Positions 17,601 through 25,662 of a stretch of DNA of 64,000 nucleotides are shown one piece after another. The first letter of the stretch is position 1. Every line of letters begins with the position of its first letter. Under the pieces are notes generated by a model. The model saw only the letters and a list, made by a program, of their open reading frames with translations. It did no database searches and had not been told where the DNA came from. The stretch spans positions 434,001 through 498,000 of the forward strand of contig NZ_JACOOK010000001.1 of NCBI RefSeq assembly GCF_014288115.1, read 5' to 3'. The position numbers and the translations under genes were made by a program. The stretch is from Alistipes_A hominis. GTDB taxonomy: Bacteria > Bacteroidota > Bacteroidia > Bacteroidales > Rikenellaceae.

Positions 17601-18467
17601 ATGGCGTTAACCGCAATAGCCGTTCTGCTGCGTATTTTGTCGAACCCGTTGGCGAACGTTTTCCAGAAACAGCTCACCGAGCGCTCGGAGCCGCCGCTGA
17701 AGGTCAACTTCATCACATTCCTGCTGCTGAGCGCGGTCTGCATCGTTCCTGCCACCCGGATCGAGTGGGCGGCTTTGCCGAAGGAGTTCTGGGTCTGGTG
17801 CACGGTCGCCGGCATATTCGGCGCCACCGGAAACGGCTTTCTGGTAAAAGCGTTGCAAGGGGGCGACCTATCGGTGCTGGGACCGATCAATTCCTACAAA
17901 TCGGTCGTCGGAATGATCGCCGGCATCCTGCTGCTGGGCGAAATTCCCGGATTATGGGGCGTTGCAGGCATCGCGCTAATCGTCGGAGGCAGCTATTTCG
18001 TACTGGACACGCTGAACGAAAAGTTTTCTCCGGCCATCCTGCGCAGAAAAGACATCCGGTACCGGATATGGGCCATGGTGCTGACGGCCGTCGAAGCGGT
18101 ATTCATCAAAAAGGTCATCCTGTACGCTTCGGCCACGACCGCTTTTATCACCTGGTGCTGGTTCGGAGCCTTGTTTTCACTGGCGCTGGCACTACTGGCC
18201 GGACGTTCGCAATCGCCGCTGCGGATCCGGCGCAAAGATTTTTCGCGCTACGTCTGGCTGGTGCTCTGCATCGGCACGATGCAGTACACGACCAATTACG
18301 TATTCGACCGCATGAACGTGGGATACGCCCTGGCGCTTTTCCAACTCTCGACAATCGTCAGTATCCTACTCGGCTACAAAATATTCCGGGAGCAGGCCAT
18401 CGGGCGTAAATTGCTCGGAGCCGTAATTATGATCGTCGGATCGGTATTGATTATCTTTTCGAAATGA
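17601..18467 (+). CDS. DMT-superfamily (EamA-like) transporter
   Basis: This 288-residue integral membrane protein has about ten hydrophobic helices in two repeats (about 1-140 and 150-288). The second repeat carries QYTTNYVFDRMNVGYALALFQLSTIVSILLG, read here only as the conserved helix pair. EamA-type carriers export metabolites or take up small solutes, and the cargo cannot be predicted. The 134 bases between this gene and the esterase include an AATCTTTG near-consensus -7 box directly before the start, so it is probably transcribed separately. Confidence 0.8.
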   Translation: MALTAIAVLLRILSNPLANVFQKQLTERSEPPLKVNFITFLLLSAVCIVPATRIEWAALPKEFWVWCTVAGIFGATGNGFLVKALQGGDLSVLGPINSYKSVVGMIAGILLLGEIPGLWGVAGIALIVGGSYFVLDTLNEKFSPAILRRKDIRYRIWAMVLTAVEAVFIKKVILYASATTAFITWCWFGALFSLALALLAGRSQSPLRIRRKDFSRYVWLVLCIGTMQYTTNYVFDRMNVGYALALFQLSTIVSILLGYKIFREQAIGRKLLGAVIMIVGSVLIIFSK

Positions 18468-18484
18468 TCCGCAGGCAAAAAACA

Positions 18485-18512
18485 GGGAGGCAATCCGCAC
18501 CGGACGCCTCCC
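18485..18512. terminator. Terminator hairpin between the transporter and glyA
   Basis: GGGAGGC (18485-18491) pairs with GCCTCCC (18506-18512). On the minus strand it is followed by TGTTTTTT, so it mainly ends glyA. The plus-strand T-run is only three bases. Confidence 0.7.
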
Positions 18513-18539
18513 TTTGTCATTCGTACGTTTTCTGCCGCT

Positions 18540-19820
18540 CTACCAGGCGAACAACGGATATTTCGCCATCAACGTATTGACCTCTTTCCGTACGGCAACG
18601 ATATTCGACTCGTTGTCGATATCCGACAACACCCGGTCGATCAGTTCTACGATCGTTTCCATCTGGTCTTCTTTCAAACCGCGGGTCGTAATGGCCGGCG
18701 TCCCGACGCGGATACCCGAAGTCTGGAACGGCGAGCGGCTGTCGAACGGCACCATATTCTTGTTGGTCGTGATATCGGCTTTTACCAGCACCTTCTCGAC
18801 CTGCTTTCCGGTCAGGTCGGGGAACTTGGTACGCAGATCAATCAGCATCAGGTGATTATCCGTACCGCCCGATACGATTTTGTAACCGCGCTTTACGAAT
18901 GCGGCAGCCATCGCCTTCGCATTTTTCTGCACCTGCGCCTGATACTCCTTGTAAGAGGGATCGAGCGCTTCGCCGAAAGCGACCGCTTTGGCGGCGATCA
19001 CATGTTCCAACGGGCCGCCCTGGATGCCGGGGAAAACGGCCGAGTTCAACATAGCGGACATCTTCTTGATCTCCCCTTTCGGAGTCTTGACTCCCCACGG
19101 ATTCTCGAAATCCTTACCCATCAGGATCACACCGCCGCGCGGGCCGCGCAGGGTTTTGTGGGTGGTCGAAGTAACGATATGAGCGTATTTCACCGGATTG
19201 TCAAGCAGCCCGGCGGCAATCAGGCCCGCCGTATGCGCCATGTCGACCATCAGCAGCGCGCCCACTTTGTCGGCGATCTCGCGCATCCGCTTGTAATCCC
19301 ACTCGCGGCTGTACGCCGACGCGCCGCCGATAATCATTTTCGGTTTGTGTTCGAGGGCGAGACGTTCCATCGCATCGTAATCGATCGTTCCGGTCTCTTC
19401 GCTCAGCTTGTAGCCGATCGCATTGTAAAGGATACCCGACGTGTTGACCGGCGAACCGTGCGACAAATGACCGCCGTGCGCCAGATCGAGCCCCATAAAA
19501 GTATCGCCCGGCTTGAGCACCGTCAGGAAAACGGCCATGTTCGCCTGCGCTCCCGAGTGCGGCTGCACGTTAGCGTATTCGGCGCCGTACAACTCGCACA
19601 GACGGTCGATGGCCAGTTGCTCCACCTGATCCACCACTTCGCAACCGCCGTAATAACGCGCCCCCGGATACCCTTCGGCATATTTGTTAGTCAACACGGA
19701 ACCCATCGCCTGCATAACCTGCTCGCTTACAAAGTTCTCGGAAGCGATCAACTCGATACCGTGCAACTGCCGCTGCTTTTCGCTCTCGATCAATCCGAAT
19801 AGTTTTTCATCCCTTACCAT
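18540..19820 (-). CDS. glyA: Serine hydroxymethyltransferase
   Basis: This 426-residue PLP enzyme interconverts serine and glycine while charging tetrahydrofolate, the main source of one-carbon units. The cofactor lysine is Lys222 in STTHKTLRGPRGG. ELIASENF near the N-terminus, the YAEGYPG substrate loop and the VDMAHTAGL strand are intact. Length is normal. The gene has its own -7 box upstream (19861-19868, minus strand) and a terminator downstream, and it is divergent from fabG. Confidence 0.97.
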   Translation of the reverse strand: MVRDEKLFGLIESEKQRQLHGIELIASENFVSEQVMQAMGSVLTNKYAEGYPGARYYGGCEVVDQVEQLAIDRLCELYGAEYANVQPHSGAQANMAVFLTVLKPGDTFMGLDLAHGGHLSHGSPVNTSGILYNAIGYKLSEETGTIDYDAMERLALEHKPKMIIGGASAYSREWDYKRMREIADKVGALLMVDMAHTAGLIAAGLLDNPVKYAHIVTSTTHKTLRGPRGGVILMGKDFENPWGVKTPKGEIKKMSAMLNSAVFPGIQGGPLEHVIAAKAVAFGEALDPSYKEYQAQVQKNAKAMAAAFVKRGYKIVSGGTDNHLMLIDLRTKFPDLTGKQVEKVLVKADITTNKNMVPFDSRSPFQTSGIRVGTPAITTRGLKEDQMETIVELIDRVLSDIDNESNIVAVRKEVNTLMAKYPLFAW

Positions 19821-19860
19821 AAGATTTATCTTTAAAGTTTAATAGCCTTGAAGAACGCTC

Positions 19861-19868
19861 CAAAGGTA
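19861..19868 (-). promoter_or_regulatory. -7 box of glyA
   Basis: The minus strand reads TACCTTTG, a full TAnnTTTG match, about 40 bases upstream of the glyA start. No clear -33 TTG was seen. Confidence 0.5.
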
Positions 19869-19921
19869 GTAAAAAAGAGCAATAAAACCCACCGAATCAT
19901 CTCCGAACCAAAATAAATTAT

Positions 19922-20061
19922 TACCTTTGTATGGCTTTCGACGGGGAAACGGGCATAGCTAAAAGGCTCTGCTTAAAGTTGCTCCCGGCAAAAAGCGAGA
20001 ACCGTCCAGGCGGGATGCCGCCGAAAACGAACCATTTTGTTAGACACTAAAAAACAGACGA
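19922..20061 (+). promoter_or_regulatory. fabG promoter and structured-looking 5' leader
   Basis: TACCTTTG at 19922-19929 is a consensus -7 box. RNA would start near 19936, leaving a leader of about 125 bases. The leader is GC-rich and can pair with itself: GACGG near 19940 with CCGTC before the centre, CGGG with CCCG inside that, and a GGCGG/CCGCC hairpin close to the ribosome-binding region. A 39-codon open frame starts at 19931, but its ATG would precede the predicted RNA start. I do not recognise a known riboswitch. The fold is my own reading and is not calculated. Confidence 0.4.
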
Positions 20062-20808
20062 ATGAAATTACTTGAAGGAAAAGTCGCTATCGTGACCGGA
20101 GCCGCCCGGGGAATCGGGAAGGCAATCGCCATGCGGTTTGCCGAAGAGGGCGCGTCGGTCGTCTTTACCGACCTGAAAGTGGACGAAAATTTCCAGAACA
20201 CGGAAAAAGAGTTGCAGGCGCTCGGCGTCAAGGCCAAAGGATATGCCTCCAACGCCGCAGACTTCGAAGATACGGCCGGCGTGGTGGCTCAGATCGTGAA
20301 GGATTTCGGTCGCATCGACGTACTGGTCAATAACGCCGGGATCACCCGCGACGGCCTGATGATGCGCATGAGCGAACAGCAGTGGGATATGGTTATCAAC
20401 GTGAACCTGAAATCCGCATTCAACTTCATCCATGCCGTAACGCCGGTGATGATGAAGCAGAAAAGCGGCAGCATCATCAACATGGCGTCGGTGGTGGGCG
20501 TTTCGGGCAATGCCGGACAGACCAACTACTCCGCTTCGAAAGCCGGCCTGATCGGTCTAGCCAAGTCGATCGCCAAAGAGCTGGGTCCCCGCGGCATCCG
20601 CGCCAACGCGATCGCGCCGGGTTTCATCATTACCGATATGACCAATGCGCTGTCGGACGAAGTAAAGGCCGAATGGGCCAAACAGATTCCGTTGCGTCGC
20701 GGCGGTACGCCCGAAGACGTGGCCAAGGTAGCCCTGTTCCTCGCATCCGACCTGTCGTCGTACGTCAGCGGACAGGTAATCCACGTTTGCGGAGCGATGA
20801 ATACCTGA
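20062..20808 (+). CDS. fabG: 3-oxoacyl-[acyl-carrier-protein] reductase
   Basis: This 248-residue SDR enzyme performs the NADPH-dependent reduction of 3-oxoacyl-ACP in fatty-acid elongation. It has the cofactor motif TGAARGIGKA, NNAG, and the catalytic Ser143, Tyr156 and Lys160 at the canonical FabG positions, with IAPGFIITDMT after them. Length and motifs match housekeeping FabG, although SDR paralogues can look alike. A terminator follows immediately, so it is monocistronic behind an unusually long leader. Confidence 0.9.
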   Translation: MKLLEGKVAIVTGAARGIGKAIAMRFAEEGASVVFTDLKVDENFQNTEKELQALGVKAKGYASNAADFEDTAGVVAQIVKDFGRIDVLVNNAGITRDGLMMRMSEQQWDMVINVNLKSAFNFIHAVTPVMMKQKSGSIINMASVVGVSGNAGQTNYSASKAGLIGLAKSIAKELGPRGIRANAIAPGFIITDMTNALSDEVKAEWAKQIPLRRGGTPEDVAKVALFLASDLSSYVSGQVIHVCGAMNT

Positions 20809-20833
20809 TCCGTCGAAATATCGTAAGTCATGC

Positions 20834-20870
20834 AAACCCGGTACCGGACAGCGGTTACCGGGTTTATTTT
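20834..20870 (+). terminator. Intrinsic terminator of fabG
   Basis: AAACCCGGTA (20834-20843) pairs with TACCGGGTTT (20856-20865), followed by ATTTT. Confidence 0.8.
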
Positions 20871-20900
20871 ACCGGGACGGCCCGATTATGCCGCAAAAAA

Positions 20901-20927
20901 CCGGGGCGTCCCATTCGAACGCCCCGG
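20901..20927 (-). terminator. Intrinsic terminator of the DUF805 gene
   Basis: A 9-bp stem (20901-20909 with 20919-20927) is followed on the minus strand by TTTTTTGCGG. It lies 25 bases beyond the DUF805 stop. Confidence 0.8.
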
Positions 20928-20952
20928 CCTGTTTCTTGGGTTCCTCGACCCC

Positions 20953-21306
20953 TTATTCGGCGTCGGGCACTTTTCCGAACCGGTTGTCCGACGGCGTGCC
21001 GGGCTGGCAGTAAAGAACGATCAACCAGATGCTCCCCACCAGCGGAATCAAACTGATCAAAATCCAGTACCACTCCTTGTCGATATCCTGCAACCGCCTT
21101 ACGGAGATAGCCAGGGACGGAATCAACAACGCCAAACTGTACAAACCGCTCAGGATCGCGTTCAGTCCGACGATACCGCCAATAATCCCGACGATCACGG
21201 CGGCGATCACATTGTACAAAACGAACATCCAGAACTGCCTGCGCGACGCCCTGCCCTTAAAATCAGCATACTGCAATTTCAGCACATCCAGAAAATACTT
21301 TTTCAT
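20953..21306 (-). CDS. DUF805 family membrane protein
   Basis: This 117-residue inner-membrane protein has four hydrophobic segments. It shows the DUF805 signatures: FKGRASRRQFW after a short cytoplasmic start, SVRRLQDIDKEWYW in the middle, and the C-terminal PGTPSDNRFG. The function of this widespread family is unknown. It is monocistronic with its own terminator. Confidence 0.9.
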   Translation of the reverse strand: MKKYFLDVLKLQYADFKGRASRRQFWMFVLYNVIAAVIVGIIGGIVGLNAILSGLYSLALLIPSLAISVRRLQDIDKEWYWILISLIPLVGSIWLIVLYCQPGTPSDNRFGKVPDAE

Positions 21307-21599
21307 AAACTTGTCATTTTATCGGGTAATACATGAATAACGAGGCAAAAGTAACACATTGCGGTATCGGAAGCAATCTTTTAATCGATTAATTTTTGTC
21401 GTTTCGGGGGGCGAAAAACAATCTTAAAGCGAAAAACGAAAACGGTTCATAACCTACATACGGATAAACAACTGGATATCGCCGTTTTACACATGCCCGA
21501 TCCGAAAAACGGAAAAGATTTCCAACAGCTTCCTCCGGTATCTCCCGGATTTATGAACAGAGTCGAACAACTTATAAACAGGTTATACACTTTTTACAA
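21307..21599. other. AT-rich intergenic stretch without recognisable gene
   Basis: I see no credible coding frame, tRNA or repeat here. Composition drifts from the GC-rich backbone to AT-rich sequence approaching the insert at 21.8 kb, which may mark the left border of acquired DNA. Confidence 0.5.
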
Positions 21600-21740
21600 A
21601 CCGTATATCAGATAGCCTGCCGCGCCGGACAGCACGATCATCGCAAGTACCATCGGCCGCATTCCGAACATCGCGCTTTTGATATACAGATTGCTACAGG
21701 ACGAGACAAAACAGACGATCTGGCAGGCAATCAAGATCTG
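21600..21740 (-). pseudogene. Decayed, internally deleted copy of the chrA2 3' end
   Basis: Bases 21601-21635 repeat the end of the intact chromate-transporter gene (near 23762-23796). From 21636 to 21689 the match resumes at the intact gene's 23916-23969, so about 120 bases are missing inside the copy. Beyond 21690 weaker similarity continues (for example TGGCAGGCAAT against ACGGCAGGCAG) and fades by about 21740. Both copies have the same orientation and flank the AT-rich insert. No start or usable frame remains. Confidence 0.8.
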
Positions 21741-21820
21741 AAAGCAATGGACATTTGATCCACAACCACAAATTTCTCATAAAAAAAACAAAAACAAGTT
21801 AAAGCACATGTATTTATATC

Positions 21821-21828
21821 TATTTTTG
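21821..21828 (+). promoter_or_regulatory. -7 box of the propeller lipoprotein gene
   Basis: TATTTTTG matches TAnnTTTG, 33 bases before the start codon, in a very AT-rich region. No clear -33 element was seen. Confidence 0.45.
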
Positions 21829-21860
21829 TATAAATTCTTAATTCAAAATTCTCAAAAGTC

Positions 21861-23099
21861 ATGAGAATACGGGTTTGCATTGGAATATTATTTAGCTTCA
21901 TCGGATGGCAAAGTTGTACGCCGGGACAAAATATCAAAATAAACAGCGACCGTTCAATCGTTATCTCCCGAGGGCAATGCAATATAGTCGAAGAAGTACA
22001 CAGCGCCGCATTGATCGACCAGATCAAATATGTACCTTTGGAAACACATGAAAAATGCTTGCTGAAAGACATCCAAAAAATCAAATATCAGGATAGCACA
22101 TTATTTATTTACGACGGACGGGCCATATACGCCTTCAGCAACGAAGGAAGATTCATAGCCCAAATCGGGGAACGAGGAAGATCCGGAAACGAATACAATA
22201 CAATATCTGCGTTTTTTCTGAATCGGTACCGCAAAAGCATCATATTGATCGACGGATATACGCGTAAAGCGTTGGAGTACGATTATTCCGGAAATTTTAA
22301 AAGCAAAACACCAATCGATCCTATCTATAATTACATGGCCGATATCGAGATGGCTGACAGCACTTCCCTGCTATGCAACTTTTTTATAACCAATCCCTCG
22401 CTCGAAGACAATACGGCATTTCAATACGGCTTGGCCGATGCAGTCGGTTATCAGGTCAAGAATCTTTTTCTGCAAAGCAATCTGTCTATGAATACCGGAC
22501 TGTTGACATTCTCCAACCATCCGATCACCCGCTGTAGTCACAACTTATCATTCATTCAATCTGTTTCGAACAAGATATACCAGATCGAAGGGGAACAAAT
22601 AACAGAAATGTATTCGATAGAAATGATAGATCCGTTGCCGGACGAGCGTTTTTTGCAACAAAACAATCATAAAAACTACTTCGAATTGTTGCAGACCTTA
22701 TTCGATAGCGGATACAGTTCGGGAGTTACCAACCTGTTCGAAACGCCGCAATACTTGTTAGTTACTTTCGGCAAAACAAAAGATTCTCCTTCGATTCAGG
22801 ATTACACACTGATCTGGGACAAACAAAAAAAGCGGGGAACTTACTATTACCGGTATTTCGATGACAACCTATTGACGCTATCAACGTGCCTCAACCTGAA
22901 TAGTCCGTCTACATGCTATTCGGAAAATACCTTTATCACGGCGATCTCCCCTTTGACATTCGGAACAAACATGCATGTTATTCTGGAAAAGAGCAACGAT
23001 ACGACCGTACGAAGAATAGCTCAAACAATAAAAGAAGACGACAATCCCGTCATCTCTTTTTTCACGTTAAAAAAAGAGATCGTTGACAATACGGATTAA
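21861..23099 (+). CDS. Six-bladed beta-propeller lipoprotein
   Basis: This 412-residue exported protein has a short signal sequence ending GWQSC, so Cys19 is the probable lipid site (a weak lipobox). The mature part opens with the family's IKYVPLET segment. It then shows propeller-like strands such as LFIYDGRAIYAFSNEGRFIAQIG, a hallmark of the Bacteroidota 6-bladed beta-propeller (BF3164/TolB-like) families. The gene is much more AT-rich than its neighbours. It is followed 84 bases later by an NVEALA-family gene, a pairing typical of Bacteroidales. Function is unknown; recognition or tethering of the small partner at the cell surface is a guess. Confidence 0.75.
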   Translation: MRIRVCIGILFSFIGWQSCTPGQNIKINSDRSIVISRGQCNIVEEVHSAALIDQIKYVPLETHEKCLLKDIQKIKYQDSTLFIYDGRAIYAFSNEGRFIAQIGERGRSGNEYNTISAFFLNRYRKSIILIDGYTRKALEYDYSGNFKSKTPIDPIYNYMADIEMADSTSLLCNFFITNPSLEDNTAFQYGLADAVGYQVKNLFLQSNLSMNTGLLTFSNHPITRCSHNLSFIQSVSNKIYQIEGEQITEMYSIEMIDPLPDERFLQQNNHKNYFELLQTLFDSGYSSGVTNLFETPQYLLVTFGKTKDSPSIQDYTLIWDKQKKRGTYYYRYFDDNLLTLSTCLNLNSPSTCYSENTFITAISPLTFGTNMHVILEKSNDTTVRRIAQTIKEDDNPVISFFTLKKEIVDNTD

Positions 23100-23183
23100 A
23101 AAGTTCCGCTTTATCAAATAATTTTGCACCAAATTATCTTTTTATATTAAACTTTTTGTTAAACAACTTCCACAAATTTTACT

Positions 23184-23585
23184 ATGAAACAGAAAGCATT
23201 TTGTATCATCGGAGCTATTGCAGCTGGAGTTTTTGCATTTGCGGTATATTTTTCAGCCGAAAAATCAATAATTACCAATGAATTGCTATTAGCTAATGTA
23301 GAAGCATTAGTGCAAAACGAAAATAACTCTTCGACAAAATGTCCTAATCCTTACGACGTTCCCGATATGACGATGGCATACCCTCAACATACGGCTACCG
23401 TAGGGGCCAATGCTGATGGAGAAATAATCATCGGAGGTTTTAAACTTCCGATAACTGTTTCGGGTGGAGCATCCGTCACAATCACTTACCATATCTCAGA
23501 ATGCTCAAGGCCCGCACCCAAAGCATGTTGTCCTTATGCCGACGCAGGAAAAGTCACAGTCATTGCATGTGCACCCGCACAATGA
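23184..23585 (+). CDS. NVEALA-family small secreted Cys-rich protein
   Basis: The 133-residue protein starts with a lysine-containing hydrophobic segment (about 5-24), then the leader box NELLLANVEALV (32-43) that defines the NVEALA family. The remainder has five cysteines, two of them adjacent (KACCPY), and ends CAPAQ. This suggests a small, possibly disulfide-bonded exported product. A TAATTTTG -7 box lies at 23119-23126, so it may be transcribed apart from the propeller gene. A long perfect terminator follows. The family is known from Bacteroidales next to propeller lipoproteins, but its role is not established. Confidence 0.8.
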   Translation: MKQKAFCIIGAIAAGVFAFAVYFSAEKSIITNELLLANVEALVQNENNSSTKCPNPYDVPDMTMAYPQHTATVGANADGEIIIGGFKLPITVSGGASVTITYHISECSRPAPKACCPYADAGKVTVIACAPAQ

Positions 23586-23613
23586 TACGCAATATTCCTG
23601 CATCGAAATTTTG

Positions 23614-23655
23614 CGAAGAAGTTGCATTCGATCGAATGCAACTTCTTCGTTTTTT
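23614..23655 (+). terminator. Strong terminator of the NVEALA gene
   Basis: Bases 23614-23649 form a perfect 36-base palindrome followed by T6. Confidence 0.9.
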
Positions 23656-23757
23656 CTATCCCGGACAAATATAAAACAAGTAACATTTATGGCTTTAAGA
23701 CTCAAGGCATCGGAATCGGAGACAAATAACGAATCAACGCATTACCAACCAACGACG

Positions 23758-24282
23758 CTATCCGTATATCAGATAGCCTGCCGCGCCGGACAGCACAATC
23801 AGCCAGATCGGATCGACCTTTCGCAGCGTAGCCACGAACACTACGCCGAAGATCGCCCAGCTCGCCGCGTCCATGAACGTATCGGGCGTGAAAAGCACCG
23901 CGCCGGCCAGTCCGATCATCGCAAGGATCATCGGCCGCATTCCGAACATCGCGCTTTTGATATACAGGTTGTCCTGCAAAGCGAGGTAAAACCGCGTGAT
24001 CACGATCATCAGCGTTATGGACGGCAGGCAGACCGCGAACGTAGCGAGGATCGCGCCCCAGATATTCCCCGTCACGACATAGCCGATGTAGGTCGCGCTG
24101 TTGATCGAGATCGGCCCCGGCGTCATCTGCGAAATGGCGATGATATCGGTCAGTTCGCTGTTCGAAATCCACTGGTGGCTGATCACCACCTCGTGCTGGA
24201 TCAACGACAACATCGCATAACCGCCGCCGAAACCGAAAAAGCCGATCTTCAGATAGGATAAAAACAGTTGCAGGTAAATCAT
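23758..24282 (-). CDS. chrA: Chromate transporter, second short (CHR) subunit
   Basis: This 174-residue membrane protein of the short-chain CHR family has the signature FFGFGGGYAML, then QMTPGPISINSATYIGY and several hydrophobic helices. Short CHR proteins work as pairs that export chromate or related anions. Its ATG overlaps the stop of the preceding chrA gene by four bases (ATGA), so translation is coupled. The last part of this gene is duplicated in decayed form at 21.6 kb. Actual chromate transport is not proven for most family members. Confidence 0.9.
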   Translation of the reverse strand: MIYLQLFLSYLKIGFFGFGGGYAMLSLIQHEVVISHQWISNSELTDIIAISQMTPGPISINSATYIGYVVTGNIWGAILATFAVCLPSITLMIVITRFYLALQDNLYIKSAMFGMRPMILAMIGLAGAVLFTPDTFMDAASWAIFGVVFVATLRKVDPIWLIVLSGAAGYLIYG

Positions 24283-24845
24283 AATCCTTTCCCTTTCTTT
24301 TTGCGATAAACCCCGTACCCGATCCCGGCCAGGGCTCCCACCAGAATCAGGTAGACGGGAGAGAATCCCGCATACCATGTTACGCCGAGCGCCAGTGCGC
24401 CAAGACCCAGCCGCACCGGCCCGATCCCCCGGGACAGATTGAATACGGGGGCCAGCACCAGGGCGACGACCGCCGGCCGCATCCCTTTGAAAACGGCTTC
24501 GACCACCGGATCGTGCCGGAACTCCGCAAAAAACAATGCGATGACCAGAATAATGACGAACGAAGGAACCACTACGCCCAACACCGACCACACTCCCCCG
24601 CGGTACCCATCGACCTTATAACCGACGAAAACGGCGGTATTGAGCGCCAACGCTCCCGGCGAGGTTTGGGCCAATGTCAGCAGGTCGAGAAATTCCGTCC
24701 GTTCGACCCATCTCCGGCGGTCGACGACCTCCTTCTCGATCAGGGCCACCATCGCATATCCTCCGCCGAACGTAAAAATCCCTATCTTCAAGAAAGACCA
24801 GAACAAATCGAACGACTTACGCATCGTAAAAACGGTATTCATCAA
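24279..24845 (-). CDS. chrA: Chromate transporter, first short (CHR) subunit
   Basis: This 188-residue partner carries IFTFGGGYAMVAL, LAQTSPGALALNTAVFVGY and an internal repeat-like helix set, and it ends with a basic KKKGKGL tail. It follows rsmE by 8 bases on the minus strand. ATG 24845 is adjacent to a second ATG, and either could be used. The order rsmE-chrA-chrA suggests one transcript. Confidence 0.9.
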   Translation of the reverse strand: MMNTVFTMRKSFDLFWSFLKIGIFTFGGGYAMVALIEKEVVDRRRWVERTEFLDLLTLAQTSPGALALNTAVFVGYKVDGYRGGVWSVLGVVVPSFVIILVIALFFAEFRHDPVVEAVFKGMRPAVVALVLAPVFNLSRGIGPVRLGLGALALGVTWYAGFSPVYLILVGALAGIGYGVYRKKKGKGL

Positions 24846-24853
24846 ATTTCAAA

Positions 24854-25567
24854 TCATTTTTCATTCAGGAAAGCGACCGAATGCGTCGCTACGACGGCGG
24901 CCGTCTCGGTACGCAGCCGGCTGTTCCCCAGCGAAACCGGAACGAAACCGTTGCGGTACGCCAGGGCGATCTCCTCTTTCGAAAAGTCGCCTTCCGGGCC
25001 GATCAGCACCAGCACGTTCTCTCCGCGGCGAACGCAATCTCTCAGCAGGATCTTCCCCGCGTCGGCCTCGCAATGGGCGATTAGCTTTTTCCCGTCGAAC
25101 GGTTGTCCGATCAACTCGCGAAACGGGGTCAGCTCGTCCACCTGCGGATGCCAGGCTTTCAACGACTGCTTGACGGCGCCGGTCACGACCCGTATCAACC
25201 GGTCGGTCTTGACCGTCCGCCGTTCGCAGTGATCGGTCAGCAGCGGCGTGATCCGGTCGATACCGATCTCGGTAGCCTTCTCGGCGAACCATTCCAACCG
25301 GTCCATGTTTTTGGTCGGCGCCACGGCTACCTGTAGGAAGTAACTGCGCTTTTCGAAATTTTCGGTACGCTCGCCGAGAGACAACTCGCATCCGTGCGGC
25401 GAAACGGAAACGATCTCGGCACGGCAAAGCGTTCCCCGGCCATCGGTAATATGCACGAAGTCGCCGCTGCGCAAACGCAGCACCCGGGCGCAATGACGCG
25501 ACTCTTCCCCGGAAAGCAGGTAGCGGCCGGTACTGAAATCGACGTCCGGAGCGTAAAATAATTGCAT
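24854..25567 (-). CDS. rsmE: 16S rRNA m3U1498 methyltransferase
   Basis: This 237-residue SPOUT-fold enzyme methylates N3 of U1498 in 16S rRNA using S-adenosylmethionine. The N-terminal PUA-like domain is followed by the knot with VLIGPEGDFSKEE and LGNSRLRTETAA, the cofactor-binding loops. MQLFYAPDV at 25567 is the usual N-terminus. A start 25 codons upstream would run through the promoter region and was rejected. It is the first gene of a unit with the chrA pair. Confidence 0.94.
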   Translation of the reverse strand: MQLFYAPDVDFSTGRYLLSGEESRHCARVLRLRSGDFVHITDGRGTLCRAEIVSVSPHGCELSLGERTENFEKRSYFLQVAVAPTKNMDRLEWFAEKATEIGIDRITPLLTDHCERRTVKTDRLIRVVTGAVKQSLKAWHPQVDELTPFRELIGQPFDGKKLIAHCEADAGKILLRDCVRRGENVLVLIGPEGDFSKEEIALAYRNGFVPVSLGNSRLRTETAAVVATHSVAFLNEK

Positions 25568-25597
25568 CGGCAGAGGCGTTATATACTGGATTATGGT

Positions 25598-25623
25598 TAC
25601 TTTTGCATGTCCTGACAAAGGTA
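25598..25623. promoter_or_regulatory. Divergent -7 boxes for the M3 peptidase and rsmE
   Basis: Plus strand TACTTTTG at 25598-25605 faces the peptidase gene. Minus strand TACCTTTG (reverse complement of 25616-25623) faces rsmE. The two boxes lie 10 bases apart, so the two transcription starts must be closely coupled. Confidence 0.55.
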
Positions 25624-25662
25624 CGAAACAACCGAGGAACAAACAACGTCATCCGAAGATCC

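Noticed and set aside
19931..20050. A 39-codon frame or a tmRNA-like RNA before fabG
   Set aside because: The ATG lies upstream of the predicted RNA start. The segment has a TTCGAC-like start but is too short for tmRNA, with no tag frame or matching 3' end.
21731..22084. A minus-strand frame at the left of the AT-rich insert
   Set aside because: It overlaps the promoter and 5' part of the propeller gene and has no recognisable features.
23464..24261. A plus-strand frame opposite the second chrA gene
   Set aside because: It overlaps the NVEALA gene and the terminator and has an Arg/His-rich shadow composition.
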